DNA from: a virus | IMG/VR virus record: IMGVR_UViG_3300031227_000051 | Location: 1-56,376 of that record | DNA: 56,376 nucleotides | Strand: one strand, 5' to 3' | Shown here: piece by piece, positions 1 to 8,711 of the stretch | Layout of the letters: the number at the start of each line of letters is the position of its first letter | Position numbering within the stretch: position 1 is the stretch's first letter | Translations under genes and position numbers: made by a program | Notes under the pieces: generated by a model | The model's input: the letters and a program-made list of their open reading frames with translations, nothing else | Databases searched by the model: none | What the model was told of the DNA's origin: nothing

Positions 1-2
1 TA

Positions 3-329
3 AAGAATCTTGAAAAGAAGTATGGTATTAAATTTGAAGCAGCCGGCGGTAATTTCACAAAGACTAATTACACAATGAAGTTATCAGCAAGCATTGTTGA
101 AAGTGGAAAAGTTCTTACAAGAGAATCAGAAGCATTTAAAAAGAATGCTCACCTTTATGGATTTAAATCTACTGATTTAGGGAGACAATTTCTCAAAAAT
201 AACACTATTTATAAGATTACTGGATTAAATACAAGAGGTCGTAAATTTAAAATTCTTGGAGAGAGAATGTTAGATGGTGTCGCTATGAAGTTTACCGTAG
301 ATAGTGTTCTTTCTGCTCTTAAGGGATAG
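3..329 (+). CDS. Hypothetical protein, 5' end outside window
   Basis: The frame is open back to base 3, so the gene probably begins upstream; an internal ATG at 75 has no good ribosome-binding site. The visible part is basic and soluble with no membrane segment, and ends TAG. I do not recognise the family. The next gene starts 6 nt later. Confidence 0.65.
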   Translation, partial: KNLEKKYGIKFEAAGGNFTKTNYTMKLSASIVESGKVLTRESEAFKKNAHLYGFKSTDLGRQFLKNNTIYKITGLNTRGRKFKILGERMLDGVAMKFTVDSVLSALKG

Positions 330-335
330 AAGATT

Positions 336-548
336 ATGATTACGAAAAACTTTAACAAAGAAGAACTGCAACTTATTTCACGAGCAATTAATTGTTCTGG
401 GGATGGTGGACACCCATTCGCAGAACCATCTCAAAAATCAATACAGTATTTTAAAGAAGATTATATTAAGAAATGTTTAACGAGATCACTCTCAAAAATG
501 ACAGATGAAGGAAGATTGATTGCAAATAAAATTTTGCAAAAACAATAA
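336..548 (+). CDS. Hypothetical small protein, 70 aa
   Basis: Soluble protein with a Gly/Asp-rich stretch (SGDGGHPFAEP, about residues 21-31) and an amphipathic C-terminal helix. It follows the upstream gene by 6 nt and precedes a lipoprotein gene by 12 nt, so the three are probably cotranscribed. Family not recognised. Confidence 0.65.
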   Translation: MITKNFNKEELQLISRAINCSGDGGHPFAEPSQKSIQYFKEDYIKKCLTRSLSKMTDEGRLIANKILQKQ

Positions 549-560
549 AAAAAGGAGTTT

Positions 561-947
561 ATGATGAAGAAAAGTTTAATTTTTATGCTAATTGTATTAA
601 TCGGTATGGTAATGTTAACTTCTGGATGTGCAAAGATGCGAAATGAAATGGCATCGGAAGGTGGGTTTTGGGGTTCCGTGACTGGAGGTGCGGAAGGTGA
701 CTATATAATTATATCACAATCAGGCGGATACATTATGGATGTGTGGAAGCTAAAGAATGTAATTGTTCAGAGTGCCTCTAGCTCTGATGGCTGGTTGTTT
801 CGTGATGATGATGGTAATGCAATTAATATTGGAGGAGATGTCAAAGTTATTAGAGTAAAAAATAAAGACTTTGAACAGTGGGACAAAATATATGAATATC
901 ATATGGAACTTGAATCTAAATCGTATCGAGATAAGTACTTTTATTAA
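561..947 (+). CDS. Small predicted lipoprotein, 128 aa
   Basis: The N-terminus has two Lys, a hydrophobic stretch of about 16 residues and a lipobox-like LTSGC (Cys about residue 23), the pattern of a type II signal peptide, so the mature protein would be membrane-anchored outside the cytoplasm. The rest is polar with a Gly-rich segment (residues 33-46). A strong AAAGGAG site lies at 551-557; the ATG at 561 or 564 could start. It is last in its transcription unit, with a terminator just after it. Phage lipoproteins sometimes act in superinfection exclusion, but nothing here shows that. Confidence 0.75.
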   Translation: MMKKSLIFMLIVLIGMVMLTSGCAKMRNEMASEGGFWGSVTGGAEGDYIIISQSGGYIMDVWKLKNVIVQSASSSDGWLFRDDDGNAINIGGDVKVIRVKNKDFEQWDKIYEYHMELESKSYRDKYFY

Positions 948-959
948 TACTTAAATTAA

Positions 960-996
960 AAAGAGCTAATAGAATTAATTTTTTATTAGCTCTTTT
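960..996 (+). terminator. Rho-independent terminator
   Basis: GAGCTAATA (963-971) pairs with TATTAGCTC (984-992), flanked by A-run and T-run. It closes the unit 3-947. The A-rich stretch from here to the promoter at 1155 shows no gene. Confidence 0.8.
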
Positions 997-1154
997 CCTG
1001 AAAAACATACTACTTTTTCAGCATTTTATTGAAAAAAATCGCCGCAAATCTATATGACAAAACAACTTACTTTGCGAAAAATTTATAATGGGATAAGATT
1101 TCTATCAAGCGGAACATTACAGAAATATAGCGAAAAATCCAAAAAATAAACTTC

Positions 1155-1182
1155 TTGACAAAATAAGATAAAAAGATATTAT
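1155..1182 (+). promoter_or_regulatory. Promoter, TTGACA-16-TATTAT
   Basis: TTGACA 1155-1160 and TATTAT 1177-1182, 16-nt spacer, followed by ATAAAGTGAAAG. Nearly identical copies lie at 36694 and 37597. It drives the 1237 unit. Confidence 0.8.
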
Positions 1183-1236
1183 TGAATCATAAAGTGAAAG
1201 AGAGAAAAAAGTAAAAAAACAAATAAAGGAGATAAA

Positions 1237-1623
1237 ATGATTGAGAAGAAATTTGACGAATATACGATTGAAGAATTAGAAAGCGAACTTGGGCGTCGTA
1301 GAGACATGGAAGAAATGGACAATGAGATTGAAAAATTAGAGAACGACAGACTTTCTCAAAATTTTGGGTTTACTGATGAACAGTGGCATATGTTGAATCA
1401 AGGTTATTCTGATATTAACTGGAGTGAGGCAAGTGTCAGACCTTGGTATATTATTTCCGAAAATGAGGACGAAGAGATATCGGGAATATCAGCAGTAACA
1501 ATAGAGGACGCCGAAGAAATGATAGACGAATTATATAGATCAAGTAAAAACATATTATTCATTCTGAAAGATGGGATGAAAGTTGATTTTTGCATAGAAT
1601 TAATTATTAATATAAGGAAGTAA
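1237..1623 (+). CDS. Hypothetical acidic protein, 128 aa
   Basis: Glu/Asp-rich protein; the first 45 residues look like an amphipathic coiled-coil helix (LESELGRRRDMEEMDNEIEK), followed by a Trp-containing segment and a short alpha/beta C-terminus. AAAGGAG at 1226-1232 supports the ATG. First gene of the unit leading to nicotinate phosphoribosyltransferase. Family not recognised. Confidence 0.75.
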   Translation: MIEKKFDEYTIEELESELGRRRDMEEMDNEIEKLENDRLSQNFGFTDEQWHMLNQGYSDINWSEASVRPWYIISENEDEEISGISAVTIEDAEEMIDELYRSSKNILFILKDGMKVDFCIELIINIRK

Positions 1624-1625
1624 TT

Positions 1626-1838
1626 ATGATCAATTCTAAAAGTAAAGAAATAAATTGGACGCCTTATTTAGCAACAGCTTATGCTGAGGGATTTTGTGAG
1701 GGAGCAGATGCGTCAAGAGAAGAGCAAATTCAGGCGTGGCAATATATTATTGATACAGGATTAGTATGGAAATTACAGGGTGGTTTCGGTAGAGCCGCTC
1801 AAGAGTTAATCAATTCAGGAATATGCGAGGAGAAATAA
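1626..1838 (+). CDS. Conserved phage protein (DUF7417-like), 70 aa
   Basis: Compact protein with a central pattern WQYIIDTGLVWKLQGGFGRA and a terminal 'LI..GIC'. This matches, from memory, a small conserved phage family (DUF7417-like) of unknown function. It starts 3 nt after the previous stop and ends 1 nt before the next start, a tightly coupled operon position. Confidence 0.75.
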   Translation: MINSKSKEINWTPYLATAYAEGFCEGADASREEQIQAWQYIIDTGLVWKLQGGFGRAAQELINSGICEEK

Positions 1839-1839
1839 A

Positions 1840-3027
1840 ATGAGTATAATTAAAAGTTTACTCGACACGGACGCTTATAAGTTCACGATGACGATGGCAG
1901 TTTTTCATACGCAATCAGAGGCAATAGTAAAATATGCGTTTAATTGTAGAAACAAAGGAATTAAATTAGGATTTTTAGAGTCAAAAGTAAATGTCGAACT
2001 GGATTCGTTATGCGAGCTAACATTTGCAAAGTCTGAACTTAAATCATTGCACAGCAAGATGCCTTATTTAAAGAGTGATTTTTTAGAGTTTTTACGATTA
2101 TTAAAGCTTAATCGTAAATATATTAATGTTCGTAATGTTGATGGAGATTTAAAGATATATATTGAAGGTCCCTGGATTTATACAATTTGGTTTGAAGTTC
2201 CTGTTTTGGCAATTGTTAATGAACTTTACTTTAAGTCATTAGGCTCGGACGCTAAGACTGTTGAACTGACTGGATTAGAAAGATTACACGAGAAATTAGA
2301 GAGAGCTATTTATGTTGATGATTTTACATTTGCCGATTTTGGAACACGTAGACGATATTCATTTGAATGGCACGACAAGGTGATTGCAGAGACATTAGAT
2401 TTTTTTAGAAATAATGGTAGAGCGGGAGAATTTTTCATCGGAACCTCAAATGTTTATATGGCAATTAAATATAACATCAAAGCAATTGGAACAATGGCAC
2501 ATGAATGGTTTCAGGGACATCAGCAGGCTCATGGAGTAAGTATATTTGATTTTCAAAAAGTAGCTCTTGAACGTTGGTCTCAAGAATATAGAGGACTACT
2601 TGGTATAGCATTGTCTGATATTATTGGATTTGATGCTTTTCTTAAAGATTTTGATTTACATTTTTCAAAACTATTTGATGGTTGTCGCCACGATAGTGGT
2701 GATCCGTTTGAGTGGTGTGAAAGATTAATTAATCACTATATATGCTTGAATATTGACCCTAAAACAAAAACTGCTATATTCTCAGATGGATTGGATTTTA
2801 CCAAAGCCATTAAACTATTTAGCGCATTCTATGGGAGAATCAAAGTGAGCTTTGGAATCGGAACCAATCTAACTAACGATCTTGGCTTACAACCATTACA
2901 AATTGTAATAAAAATGGTTGAGCAGAATGGAAGACCAACTGCTAAAATTTCAGACAGTCCTGGTAAGGGAATGTGTGAAAAGCCTTGGTTCGTAGATATG
3001 CTTAAAAATATATTTAAACTATATTAA
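1840..3027 (+). CDS. pncB: Nicotinate phosphoribosyltransferase
   Basis: Converts nicotinate and PRPP to nicotinate mononucleotide, the entry step of NAD salvage (Preiss-Handler pathway). Family motifs in order: DTDAYKFTM (9-17), FADFGTRRRYSFEWH (165-178), FIGTSNVYMA (199-208), GTMAHEWFQGH (217-227, His221 being the phosphorylated His of the family), CRHDSGDP (282-289), FSDGLDF (314-320) and FGIGTNLTND (338-347). The length of 395 aa matches the bacterial enzyme. All Trp codons are TGG. Phage NAD genes can refill an NAD pool emptied by host defence; the genome also carries an NAD-dependent ligase. No other NAD pathway gene is visible. Confidence 0.93.
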   Translation: MSIIKSLLDTDAYKFTMTMAVFHTQSEAIVKYAFNCRNKGIKLGFLESKVNVELDSLCELTFAKSELKSLHSKMPYLKSDFLEFLRLLKLNRKYINVRNVDGDLKIYIEGPWIYTIWFEVPVLAIVNELYFKSLGSDAKTVELTGLERLHEKLERAIYVDDFTFADFGTRRRYSFEWHDKVIAETLDFFRNNGRAGEFFIGTSNVYMAIKYNIKAIGTMAHEWFQGHQQAHGVSIFDFQKVALERWSQEYRGLLGIALSDIIGFDAFLKDFDLHFSKLFDGCRHDSGDPFEWCERLINHYICLNIDPKTKTAIFSDGLDFTKAIKLFSAFYGRIKVSFGIGTNLTNDLGLQPLQIVIKMVEQNGRPTAKISDSPGKGMCEKPWFVDMLKNIFKLY

Positions 3028-3069
3028 GAAGTTGATAATGAGATATGTAATTAGATATCGGGAGGAATT

Positions 3070-3435
3070 ATGAAAACTAATAAACAAGATTTTGTTGTAG
3101 CGGGAGAGAAAGATGACCAGTTTTATTTTTCGTTTGAGTTTCACGACAAGTATTTAAGTAGATTCTGCATGAGTGACTCAATTCATATACAGCAAGTTCT
3201 ATCAATTCTTATGAGAGATACCAAAATGAATCTACTTGTCAATTCTCTCAAGGATTTTGAAGTTATAGAATGGGATAGAGGGCAAGTCAGAGACGAAAGA
3301 GTCACATTCACCTGCAAGATTTGTGGCGTAAATCCTGTGATACATTGCGGAGTGTGTGTTGACCCAGAAGTCGGCACTGTTGATAAGATAATATTTATGA
3401 AATTTGAGGATGTTATAAATGATAATTTATTCTAA
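3070..3435 (+). CDS. Hypothetical protein with Cys cluster, 121 aa
   Basis: GGGAGG SD at 3060-3065 and ATG start. The C-terminal half has CKICGVNPVIHCGVC (about residues 81-95), a likely zinc-binding knuckle. The rest is mixed alpha/beta. No family recognised. Confidence 0.7.
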   Translation: MKTNKQDFVVAGEKDDQFYFSFEFHDKYLSRFCMSDSIHIQQVLSILMRDTKMNLLVNSLKDFEVIEWDRGQVRDERVTFTCKICGVNPVIHCGVCVDPEVGTVDKIIFMKFEDVINDNLF

Positions 3436-3564
3436 TTTGATATTAGTAAATTTAAAGTAATGAAAGCCTATAGTTATTTTAAACGTGACGATACTTACAT
3501 AGAATCAAAAGTACAAAAGAAGTAGTCATGAGACTGTATATTATCTCGAAGATAAGGAGAATAA

Positions 3565-3789
3565 ATGAGTGATAAATTAAAAATAATTTTAATGGAATAT
3601 ATCAATGCGTTAAATAAAATTCTTGAAGTGGAAAAGAAAACACAAAAAATTAAAATTACAAGAGAATGCAGAATATGTGGTGGACACGGAACGAACCCTG
3701 ACAAACCTCATGAGGTTTGTCGTACATGTAATGGTAAAGGAGAATTTACAGTTACAATAAATGTAAATAAAATAAAATTTATTAATTAA
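3565..3789 (+). CDS. Small zinc-ribbon protein, DnaJ-type CxxCxGxG
   Basis: 74 aa with a helical N-terminus and CRICGGHGTNPDKPHEVCRT plus CNGKGE, the CxxCxGxG..CxxCxGxG pattern of DnaJ/HSP40 zinc fingers, which bind zinc and sometimes client peptides. SD AAGGAGA at 3555-3561. There is no J-domain, so it is not a DnaJ itself. Confidence 0.75.
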   Translation: MSDKLKIILMEYINALNKILEVEKKTQKIKITRECRICGGHGTNPDKPHEVCRTCNGKGEFTVTINVNKIKFIN

Positions 3790-3799
3790 GGAATAAATT

Positions 3800-4258
3800 A
3801 TGAAAAAGAAAATAAGAGATATTACGGTTAATGATGTTGAATATAAATGGATGGTTAAAGATAAAGATGATAACTGAAGTCTTTATTTAACAGTATGGAT
3901 AGATAAGCAAAATAAGATCATTGATAATTTTCTACTTAAAGAGGGAGTAGCAACTCCAAGACTTGTTAAAGATATAATTGAATATTTTGTGCTCAATAAT
4001 GGTTCATTACCATTAATCAGCGAAAGTTATCAAAATTTAGCTGATATTAATCAGTATGCACAATTTAGTCATTTATCATATGGTGTAAAATTCAAGTATG
4101 ATTATTGTAGTTCAAAAATTTTTGTAAAAATTTCATCAAATACGATTGCTTTATGGGATAGTAACATGATTGATAAGACTTGGCTTGAGCAAGGTGTTTA
4201 TTCCTTTGATGATAATGATGATATAGAAAAATACGTTTGGATAGTAGAACAATGTTAA
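3800..4258 (+). CDS. Hypothetical protein, one in-frame TGA (Trp)
   Basis: Reading TGA at 3875-3877 as Trp gives a continuous 152-aa protein (..KDKDDN-W-SLYLTVWIDKQ..); under the standard code only fragments remain. SD AAGGAAT lies upstream. The C-terminus overlaps the next gene in an ATGTTAA arrangement, as expected of a full-length gene. Function unknown. Confidence 0.7.
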
Positions 4259-4785
4259 AGTTAAATGAATTTAGAGATAGAGCACATAAAAATGGAGTCA
4301 AACTTGGTCATTGGGACGCTCTTTATAATGATAATGTAGAAGCATCATTTGTCTTAATGTTTCTGGAAGTAGATGCAATGTATATTCTCTTTAGTAAAGA
4401 ATCATTAGTTACGAGTGCCAGTAATAACATTCAAGATAATTTTAAACATAGACTTGCAGAGTTGATAATCAGAACATTAGATTTGTGTGGTGAATTAAAT
4501 ATAGATGTTGATAAAATAATGAAAAAATGCACAATTGAAATATTAACAACTGACCCGTTCGCCAATGCAAGAACAATGATGCAAAAGATACTCGTATTAC
4601 ATGATTTAATTACATTTGCAGTGACTGACGACACCGGTTCTCGCTCAGACAATGATAACTCAATGTATGACAGTGAGAGTATAGTTAGAATTTTAATTGC
4701 GACATTGGAACTAGCTAGATATTCAAATATTGATATGAAAAAATATTTAAAAAATGTGATTGAATATAAAGAAAAGGAAGAATAA
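4252..4785 (+). CDS. Hypothetical helical protein, 177 aa
   Basis: Start ATG 4252 overlaps the stop of the preceding gene (ATGTTAA), which favours translational coupling over the upstream in-frame ATG at 4237. Largely alpha-helical and acidic, no motif recognised. Confidence 0.72.
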   Translation: MLKLNEFRDRAHKNGVKLGHWDALYNDNVEASFVLMFLEVDAMYILFSKESLVTSASNNIQDNFKHRLAELIIRTLDLCGELNIDVDKIMKKCTIEILTTDPFANARTMMQKILVLHDLITFAVTDDTGSRSDNDNSMYDSESIVRILIATLELARYSNIDMKKYLKNVIEYKEKEE

Positions 4786-4786
4786 A

Positions 4787-5110
4787 ATGACAATACTTGA
4801 AAATTACAAAGAAGCTTTGCAAAATCTCTATGATCACGTTGGATTTGAAGAAAATTGGGTTGTATACCCAATAGATGATCTGACAGATATGTACTGATTT
4901 GTTAATAGAGAAGAGATATATTACTCAGAATGTATGGAAGATTTTAAAACAGGAAGATATTACTCAGGAACGATTTGCACACAAAGATTATACGAAAAAC
5001 ACATATATGAAGGCGAAGATTATACAATGATATTTCTTGATTATCATGTTGATGGAATGAAATATTTTGCTTTCTTTAGAAATAATAAAAAAATTGATGA
5101 TCCAAGATAA
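4787..5110 (+). CDS. Hypothetical protein, one in-frame TGA (Trp)
   Basis: ATG 4787 starts 1 nt after the previous stop. TGA at 4895-4897 (..TDMY-W-FVNREE..) must be read as Trp to give 107 aa ending TAA. Rich in Tyr and Asp. Function unknown. Confidence 0.68.
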
Positions 5111-5128
5111 GATAAGGTAAAATAAAAT

Positions 5129-5419
5129 ATGATAAAACTTAAAATATCTGATTACTATACAATATATGGTAAATCATATAATGTGCGTACAAAATACACA
5201 TGGAATGTTAATTACGAGCATAACAATTTATTCATACCAGAAGAGTTCAATCAACTCTCACGAGTAGGTAGTGTAATTTTCGATATAGATGAAGAAATTT
5301 TATCAATTAAAGAACCTGGATTTGCAATGGATGATCATGCTTATGTTGAATTTAAATGTAAATCATTTAAAGAGGCAGAAGAGTTGATGAATAAATTTAT
5401 TATTATTAAAACAATTTAG
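5129..5419 (+). CDS. Hypothetical protein with YTIYG motif, 96 aa
   Basis: Contains DYYTIYGKSYNV near the N-terminus (about residues 7-18), one of more than a dozen occurrences of a Y-x-I-Y-G motif in small proteins of this window. Ends TAG. Function unknown. Confidence 0.7.
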   Translation: MIKLKISDYYTIYGKSYNVRTKYTWNVNYEHNNLFIPEEFNQLSRVGSVIFDIDEEILSIKEPGFAMDDHAYVEFKCKSFKEAEELMNKFIIIKTI

Positions 5420-5432
5420 AGTAAATTATATA

Positions 5433-5747
5433 ATGTATGTAAAAATTAAAACTTGGAAACAAATGGAAAAAGAATTTGGACTTGATCTGGATGGTGATAT
5501 TTGCTGTCGCTTCTCATTTACAAATGCGATGGAGAAGCTTGTGCCCAAAAATAGAACAATAGAAGTGGGAAAACGTAAAAATGATGGTCCTGAACTATAT
5601 TTTGAATGACATAATGGATTATATTATATAACAGAAAATATGATAGAATTTAAAGTGTATACAATATATATGGAGAATTATATAATGCTTGTTAAAATTA
5701 AAACTTGAGAACAAATAAAAGACAAATATATTGACAAAAAAGAATAA
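5433..5747 (+). CDS. 'KIKTW' family protein, two in-frame TGA
   Basis: Starts MYVKIKTWKQMEKEFGLD. TGA at about 5607 and 5707 read as Trp gives 104 aa. The end repeats the beginning of the family (MLVKIKT-W-EQIK) after a VYTIYMENY segment, as if a second copy had been fused and truncated. The paralogue at 6211 has TGA at the position that is TGG in this gene's first copy, direct internal evidence for TGA=Trp. Confidence 0.7.
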
Positions 5748-5758
5748 AAAGATAATAT
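5731..5758 (+). promoter_or_regulatory. Promoter, TTGACA-16-TAATAT
   Basis: TTGACA 5731-5736 and TAATAT 5753-5758; -35 lies within the end of the preceding gene. Drives the HigA-like gene. Confidence 0.6.
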
Positions 5759-5785
5759 TGAATTATAAAAAGAAAGGAGATTATT

Positions 5786-6202
5786 ATGAGAAATGACAAT
5801 TTAGCTTCTATTCCTATTCCTCCAGGAAATACTATTATTGAACAATTTGAAATGGATAGTATGAGCAAAGAAGAATCGGCTTTTGAACTTAATATTTCAT
5901 TAGAACATTTAAATGATATTATAGAAGGTAATTCGCCAATTACAGTTAAAATTGCTAAGAAATTAGAAACTTTATTGGGACTTCCAGCAATTTTTTGGTT
6001 AGGACTTGAAGAAAGTTATCAAAAAGCAATTAATGAGCAGAGTAATTATAATTTTACAATTCGTTGTGGTTGTGGATGTACTATCAGAAGTAATCATTTG
6101 TCCATTTTTTGCCCAGATTGCGGGGCAAATTATAATACAGTGGTAAATTTTTGTCCATCAAAGCAAGAAGATATAAAAAAGCAAAGATTAAATGATAAAT
6201 AG
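5786..6202 (+). CDS. HigA-like helix-turn-helix protein with zinc ribbon
   Basis: 138 aa. Residues about 8-80 have the HigA/XRE antitoxin pattern: PPGNTIIEQF, a five-helix domain with 'SMSKEESAFELNISLEHL', 'ITVKIAKKLETLLG' and FWLGLEESYQKA. Residues about 92-118 form a Cys-rich ribbon (CGCGCTIR..FCPDCGAN). No adjacent HigB toxin is visible, so it is an orphan regulator or antitoxin. SD AAAGGAGA, own promoter 30 nt upstream. Confidence 0.78.
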   Translation: MRNDNLASIPIPPGNTIIEQFEMDSMSKEESAFELNISLEHLNDIIEGNSPITVKIAKKLETLLGLPAIFWLGLEESYQKAINEQSNYNFTIRCGCGCTIRSNHLSIFCPDCGANYNTVVNFCPSKQEDIKKQRLNDK

Positions 6203-6210
6203 GCGATATA

Positions 6211-6507
6211 ATGTATGTTAAAATTAAAACTTGAAAACGAATGGAAAGAGAATTTGGTCTTGACAAAGACGGCGAAATTACATGTAAGGGAATATTTTTA
6301 AAAAAAATGGAAAAAGTTATGCCCGAAGATAGAATGATAGATATTCATAAGTATGGTAAACCTTATGATTTTGGATGACAGTCCGCTTCTGGATGTTGAG
6401 AAATATCTCGTGATATGATAGATTATGAAGTATTCAAAATTTACACAATATATGGAGAGCGATACAATATTGGTAAAAAATCTTGACAAAATAATGAAAA
6501 AAAATAA
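6211..6507 (+). CDS. 'KIKTW' family paralogue, several in-frame TGA
   Basis: MYVKIKT-W-KRMEREFGLD aligns with the 5433 protein, with TGA where that gene has TGG. Further TGAs follow FG, GC and KS. The C-terminus holds KIYTIYGERYNIG, the recurring IYG motif. 98 aa when TGA is Trp; under the standard code no protein longer than 7 residues would be made from this start. Confidence 0.68.
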
Positions 6508-6510
6508 TAA
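6483..6510 (+). promoter_or_regulatory. Promoter, TTGACA-16-TAATAA
   Basis: TTGACA 6483-6488 and TAATAA/AATAAT about 6505-6511, overlapping the 3' end of the preceding gene. Drives the phosphoesterase. Confidence 0.6.
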
Positions 6511-6540
6511 TGTGAATAAGATAAATAAAGGGAGAAAATA

Positions 6541-7143
6541 ATGAAAACATACTTCACCTCTGATTGTCATTTTCAGCATGCCAATATTATTCTGTATGCT
6601 AACAGAAATCGTTGGATTAAAAATGGTGATTTAAATAAAGCAGGAAAATGGATTAGTAGAGATATTGCTGATCAACGTGTCACTAAGATGGACTCCGCTC
6701 TTATAAAGGCTTTCAATCATAAGGCAAAAGAAGATGATATAGTTTATCATATTGGTGACTTTATTTTTAAGGGCGGAAGAGAAGCGAACGGTAAAACTAA
6801 TGCTCAAACATACGAAAATAAAATTAACGCAAAAGTTATTCATATTCTTGGCAATCATGATCGTAATAATTCTGTTAAGGGTGGCCTTGAAAATGGAATA
6901 ATAAAGTTTGCTAATAAGTTATTTTACTTAATTCATCGTCCACCAATAAGCATTGAAGAAATTCCCTACAATGTTAATGCAGTTCTTTGCGGACATGTTC
7001 ATAATAATTGGAAATATAAATTCATTAATGACATACCTATTATTAATATTGGAGTTGATGTGTGGAATTATAATTTAGTTTCTACTCAACAAATAGCAGT
7101 ATTTTATGACAAAATAATGAAAGAAAAAAAATCGCAAAAATAA
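6541..7143 (+). CDS. Calcineurin-like metallophosphoesterase
   Basis: 200 aa with the dinuclear-metal motifs in order: FTSDCHFQHAN (5-15, DxH), GDFIFKGG (about 73-80, GD), LGNHDR (about 101-106, GNHD), CGHVHNNW (about 153-160, GHxH). Phosphoesterases of this size are common in large phages; the substrate is unknown (2',3'-cyclic phosphates, nucleotides or protein phosphates are all possible). SD GGGAGAA. All Trp codons are TGG. Confidence 0.88.
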   Translation: MKTYFTSDCHFQHANIILYANRNRWIKNGDLNKAGKWISRDIADQRVTKMDSALIKAFNHKAKEDDIVYHIGDFIFKGGREANGKTNAQTYENKINAKVIHILGNHDRNNSVKGGLENGIIKFANKLFYLIHRPPISIEEIPYNVNAVLCGHVHNNWKYKFINDIPIINIGVDVWNYNLVSTQQIAVFYDKIMKEKKSQK

Positions 7144-7147
7144 TATT

Positions 7148-7346
7148 ATGAAAATCAAATATAAAATAGACGGTAGTGCAGGTTGTCTAACAGAATGTCC
7201 ATTTTTTCCTGGCGTGATGATTGGAAGTCTCACTTGTAAGGACTGTAAAATACAATCATCATTGTCACAATGATGATGATGATAAACAAGGATATGTTGA
7301 TTGTGTGCGTAAAACGTATAATATATATGGTGAAGAAATTAATTAA
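7148..7346 (+). pseudogene. Frameshifted small Cys-rich protein with YNIYGE end
   Basis: The first frame reads MKIKYKIDG..CLTECPFFPG..SLTCKDCK and then fails in a run of TGAs. Removing one A from the AAAA at about 7246-7249 continues into NHHCHNDDDDKQGYVDCVRK and ends TYNIYGEEIN-TAA, the recurring motif. Either a homopolymer sequencing error, a genuine mutation or a frameshift site. Confidence 0.5.
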
Positions 7347-7360
7347 AAAGAGGAGAGAAT

Positions 7361-7666
7361 ATGAATAAAACACAAGAAGTTAGCATCCCATTATCAGAGT
7401 ATTTAGAATTAAAAGAGATTCAAGAGCATGCAAAAGAGGTAAAGATTACAGAGAAATACGAGACCAAAACTCCTGATGGCGAAGATGACTTTCTTGGAAC
7501 AAGTGTCTCTTGGAAATCCGACGGCAAATGTTGGCTACATCTTGCCAACAAACTCAGAAATGCTGGGTTAAAATATAAGGAATTACAACAAAAATATGAC
7601 AAATTAAGAAGCATGAGCGTAAAAGAATTTAAGATGTTCAGAAAAGAACTTGACAAGAAATGATAA
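7361..7666 (+). CDS. Hypothetical coiled-coil protein, 100-101 aa
   Basis: SD AGAGGAGAG. Helical protein rich in Lys and Glu. The coding sequence ends AAA-TGA-TAA; if TGA is Trp the real stop is the TAA at 7664-7666. A tandem TGA-TAA leaves termination correct under both codes. Function unknown. Confidence 0.7.
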
Positions 7667-7689
7667 AAAAGAATTGTATTAGTAATACA

Positions 7690-7757
7690 TTGACAGAGTA
7701 GATATCGAAATTTTTGATAAGTACTTCCGATCTCAAAACAAAATTCTACTCTATCAA
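7690..7757 (+). promoter_or_regulatory. Long hairpin in 5' leader of the 7778 gene
   Basis: TTGACAGAGTAGA (7690-7702) is nearly complementary to TCTACTCTATCAA (7745-7757), one mismatch, enclosing 42 nt. It lies 20 nt before the start of the next gene and its AGGAGG-type site, so it could be a regulatory leader. The 5' arm also resembles a -35 box. Confidence 0.4.
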
Positions 7758-7777
7758 TTAAAAAATTTGGAGGTAAT

Positions 7778-8233
7778 ATGAATATTAAAGATTTAGAACA
7801 AGTATTTTTAATAGCTAGTTTTTCTAATAGAGAAGATAAAGGCCCACTTCGTGCTTGGATAGAAAAAGAAGATATAGAAAATAAAATTTACATTTTATAT
7901 ACAGAACAAGGCGAACATCTTGAGTTTACAGGATTTTCAGAACATATATTTAGAATGATGATAGTAAGAATGAAAGAATATGAGAGAATTGGTCAAGAAG
8001 GATTGATAAAAAAATGGGGTCATGCTTATGACGAACTTGAAAGATTACGTATAGAACGTGAATATTTAAGAAAAGATGAAATAGAAACTATAAAGTATTC
8101 ACATGATGATATAATTGATGATATTAGAAAACGCATTGAAGAAGTAAAAGATAATCCAGATAAGGCTCGTGAAGTTATTATGAATTGTGGTTTATATGAT
8201 AAGAATGGTAATCTAAAAGATCAGTACAAATAG
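7778..8233 (+). CDS. Hypothetical helical protein, 151 aa
   Basis: Strong TTGGAGG SD at 7767-7773. N-terminal alpha/beta region, then a long charged helix (residues 65-130) suggesting a coiled coil. Ends TAG, 11 nt before the next gene. Family not recognised. Confidence 0.72.
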   Translation: MNIKDLEQVFLIASFSNREDKGPLRAWIEKEDIENKIYILYTEQGEHLEFTGFSEHIFRMMIVRMKEYERIGQEGLIKKWGHAYDELERLRIEREYLRKDEIETIKYSHDDIIDDIRKRIEEVKDNPDKAREVIMNCGLYDKNGNLKDQYK

Positions 8234-8244
8234 AGGAGAGTAAT

Positions 8245-8523
8245 ATGATGATAGGATATCAAGTGAGCAAAAGATATGAAGATTTATGGCAAATAATTGG
8301 TGCTGGCGCTGAGGTAATCGCTTACATTAAATGTAACGAAGATAAAAGAAGTCATACGGGCGAAGTTTGCACTATGAAAATGGAAGGAAATTTTATGCAA
8401 GCACGTTCAGAAGAAACAATGTATTTCATGTATAATATGCAAGAAGGCAAGGAAAAATTTATAAATAAATGTCACGATTACAAAGTGGAATTTTTACCAC
8501 CAAGTATGGGCATTAATAAGTAA
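8245..8523 (+). CDS. Hypothetical protein, 92 aa
   Basis: SD AGAGGAGAG; two ATGs (8245, 8248). Met-rich soluble protein, no motif recognised. Last protein gene before the tRNA island. Confidence 0.68.
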   Translation: MMIGYQVSKRYEDLWQIIGAGAEVIAYIKCNEDKRSHTGEVCTMKMEGNFMQARSEETMYFMYNMQEGKEKFINKCHDYKVEFLPPSMGINK

Positions 8524-8529
8524 AAGTTC

Positions 8530-8557
8530 TTGACAAATTATCAGCAATAATTATAGT
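8530..8557 (+). promoter_or_regulatory. Promoter, TTGACA-16-TATAGT (tRNA island)
   Basis: TTGACA 8530-8535, TATAGT 8552-8557, then ATAGAGTGA. About 50 bp here are repeated almost exactly at 8676-8727. Confidence 0.82.
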
Positions 8558-8589
8558 AGTTATATAGAGTGATAAAGAGATTTTGTAAT

Positions 8590-8665
8590 GAATATTTAGC
8601 TCAATAAGTCGAGAGCCGTACTCAAGAAGAATTCAAAGATGTGGGTTGCAATCCCACGATATTCA
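8590..8665 (+). tRNA. tRNA-like gene with abnormal anticodon arm
   Basis: Acceptor GAATATT/GATATTC, D stem GCTC/GAGC and T arm GTGGG-TTGCAAT-CCCAC pair well, but bases 8618-8640 do not form a standard 5-bp, 7-nt anticodon arm and no anticodon can be assigned. No encoded CCA. It could be a decayed tRNA or a tRNA mimic. Confidence 0.5.
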
Positions 8666-8683
8666 TTATTAACTATAAAGTTC

Positions 8684-8711
8684 TTGACAAATTATCAGCA
8701 ATAATTATAGT
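8684..8711 (+). promoter_or_regulatory. Promoter, TTGACA-16-TATAGT
   Basis: TTGACA 8684-8689, TATAGT 8706-8711; duplicate of the promoter at 8530, here in front of a class II tRNA. Confidence 0.82.
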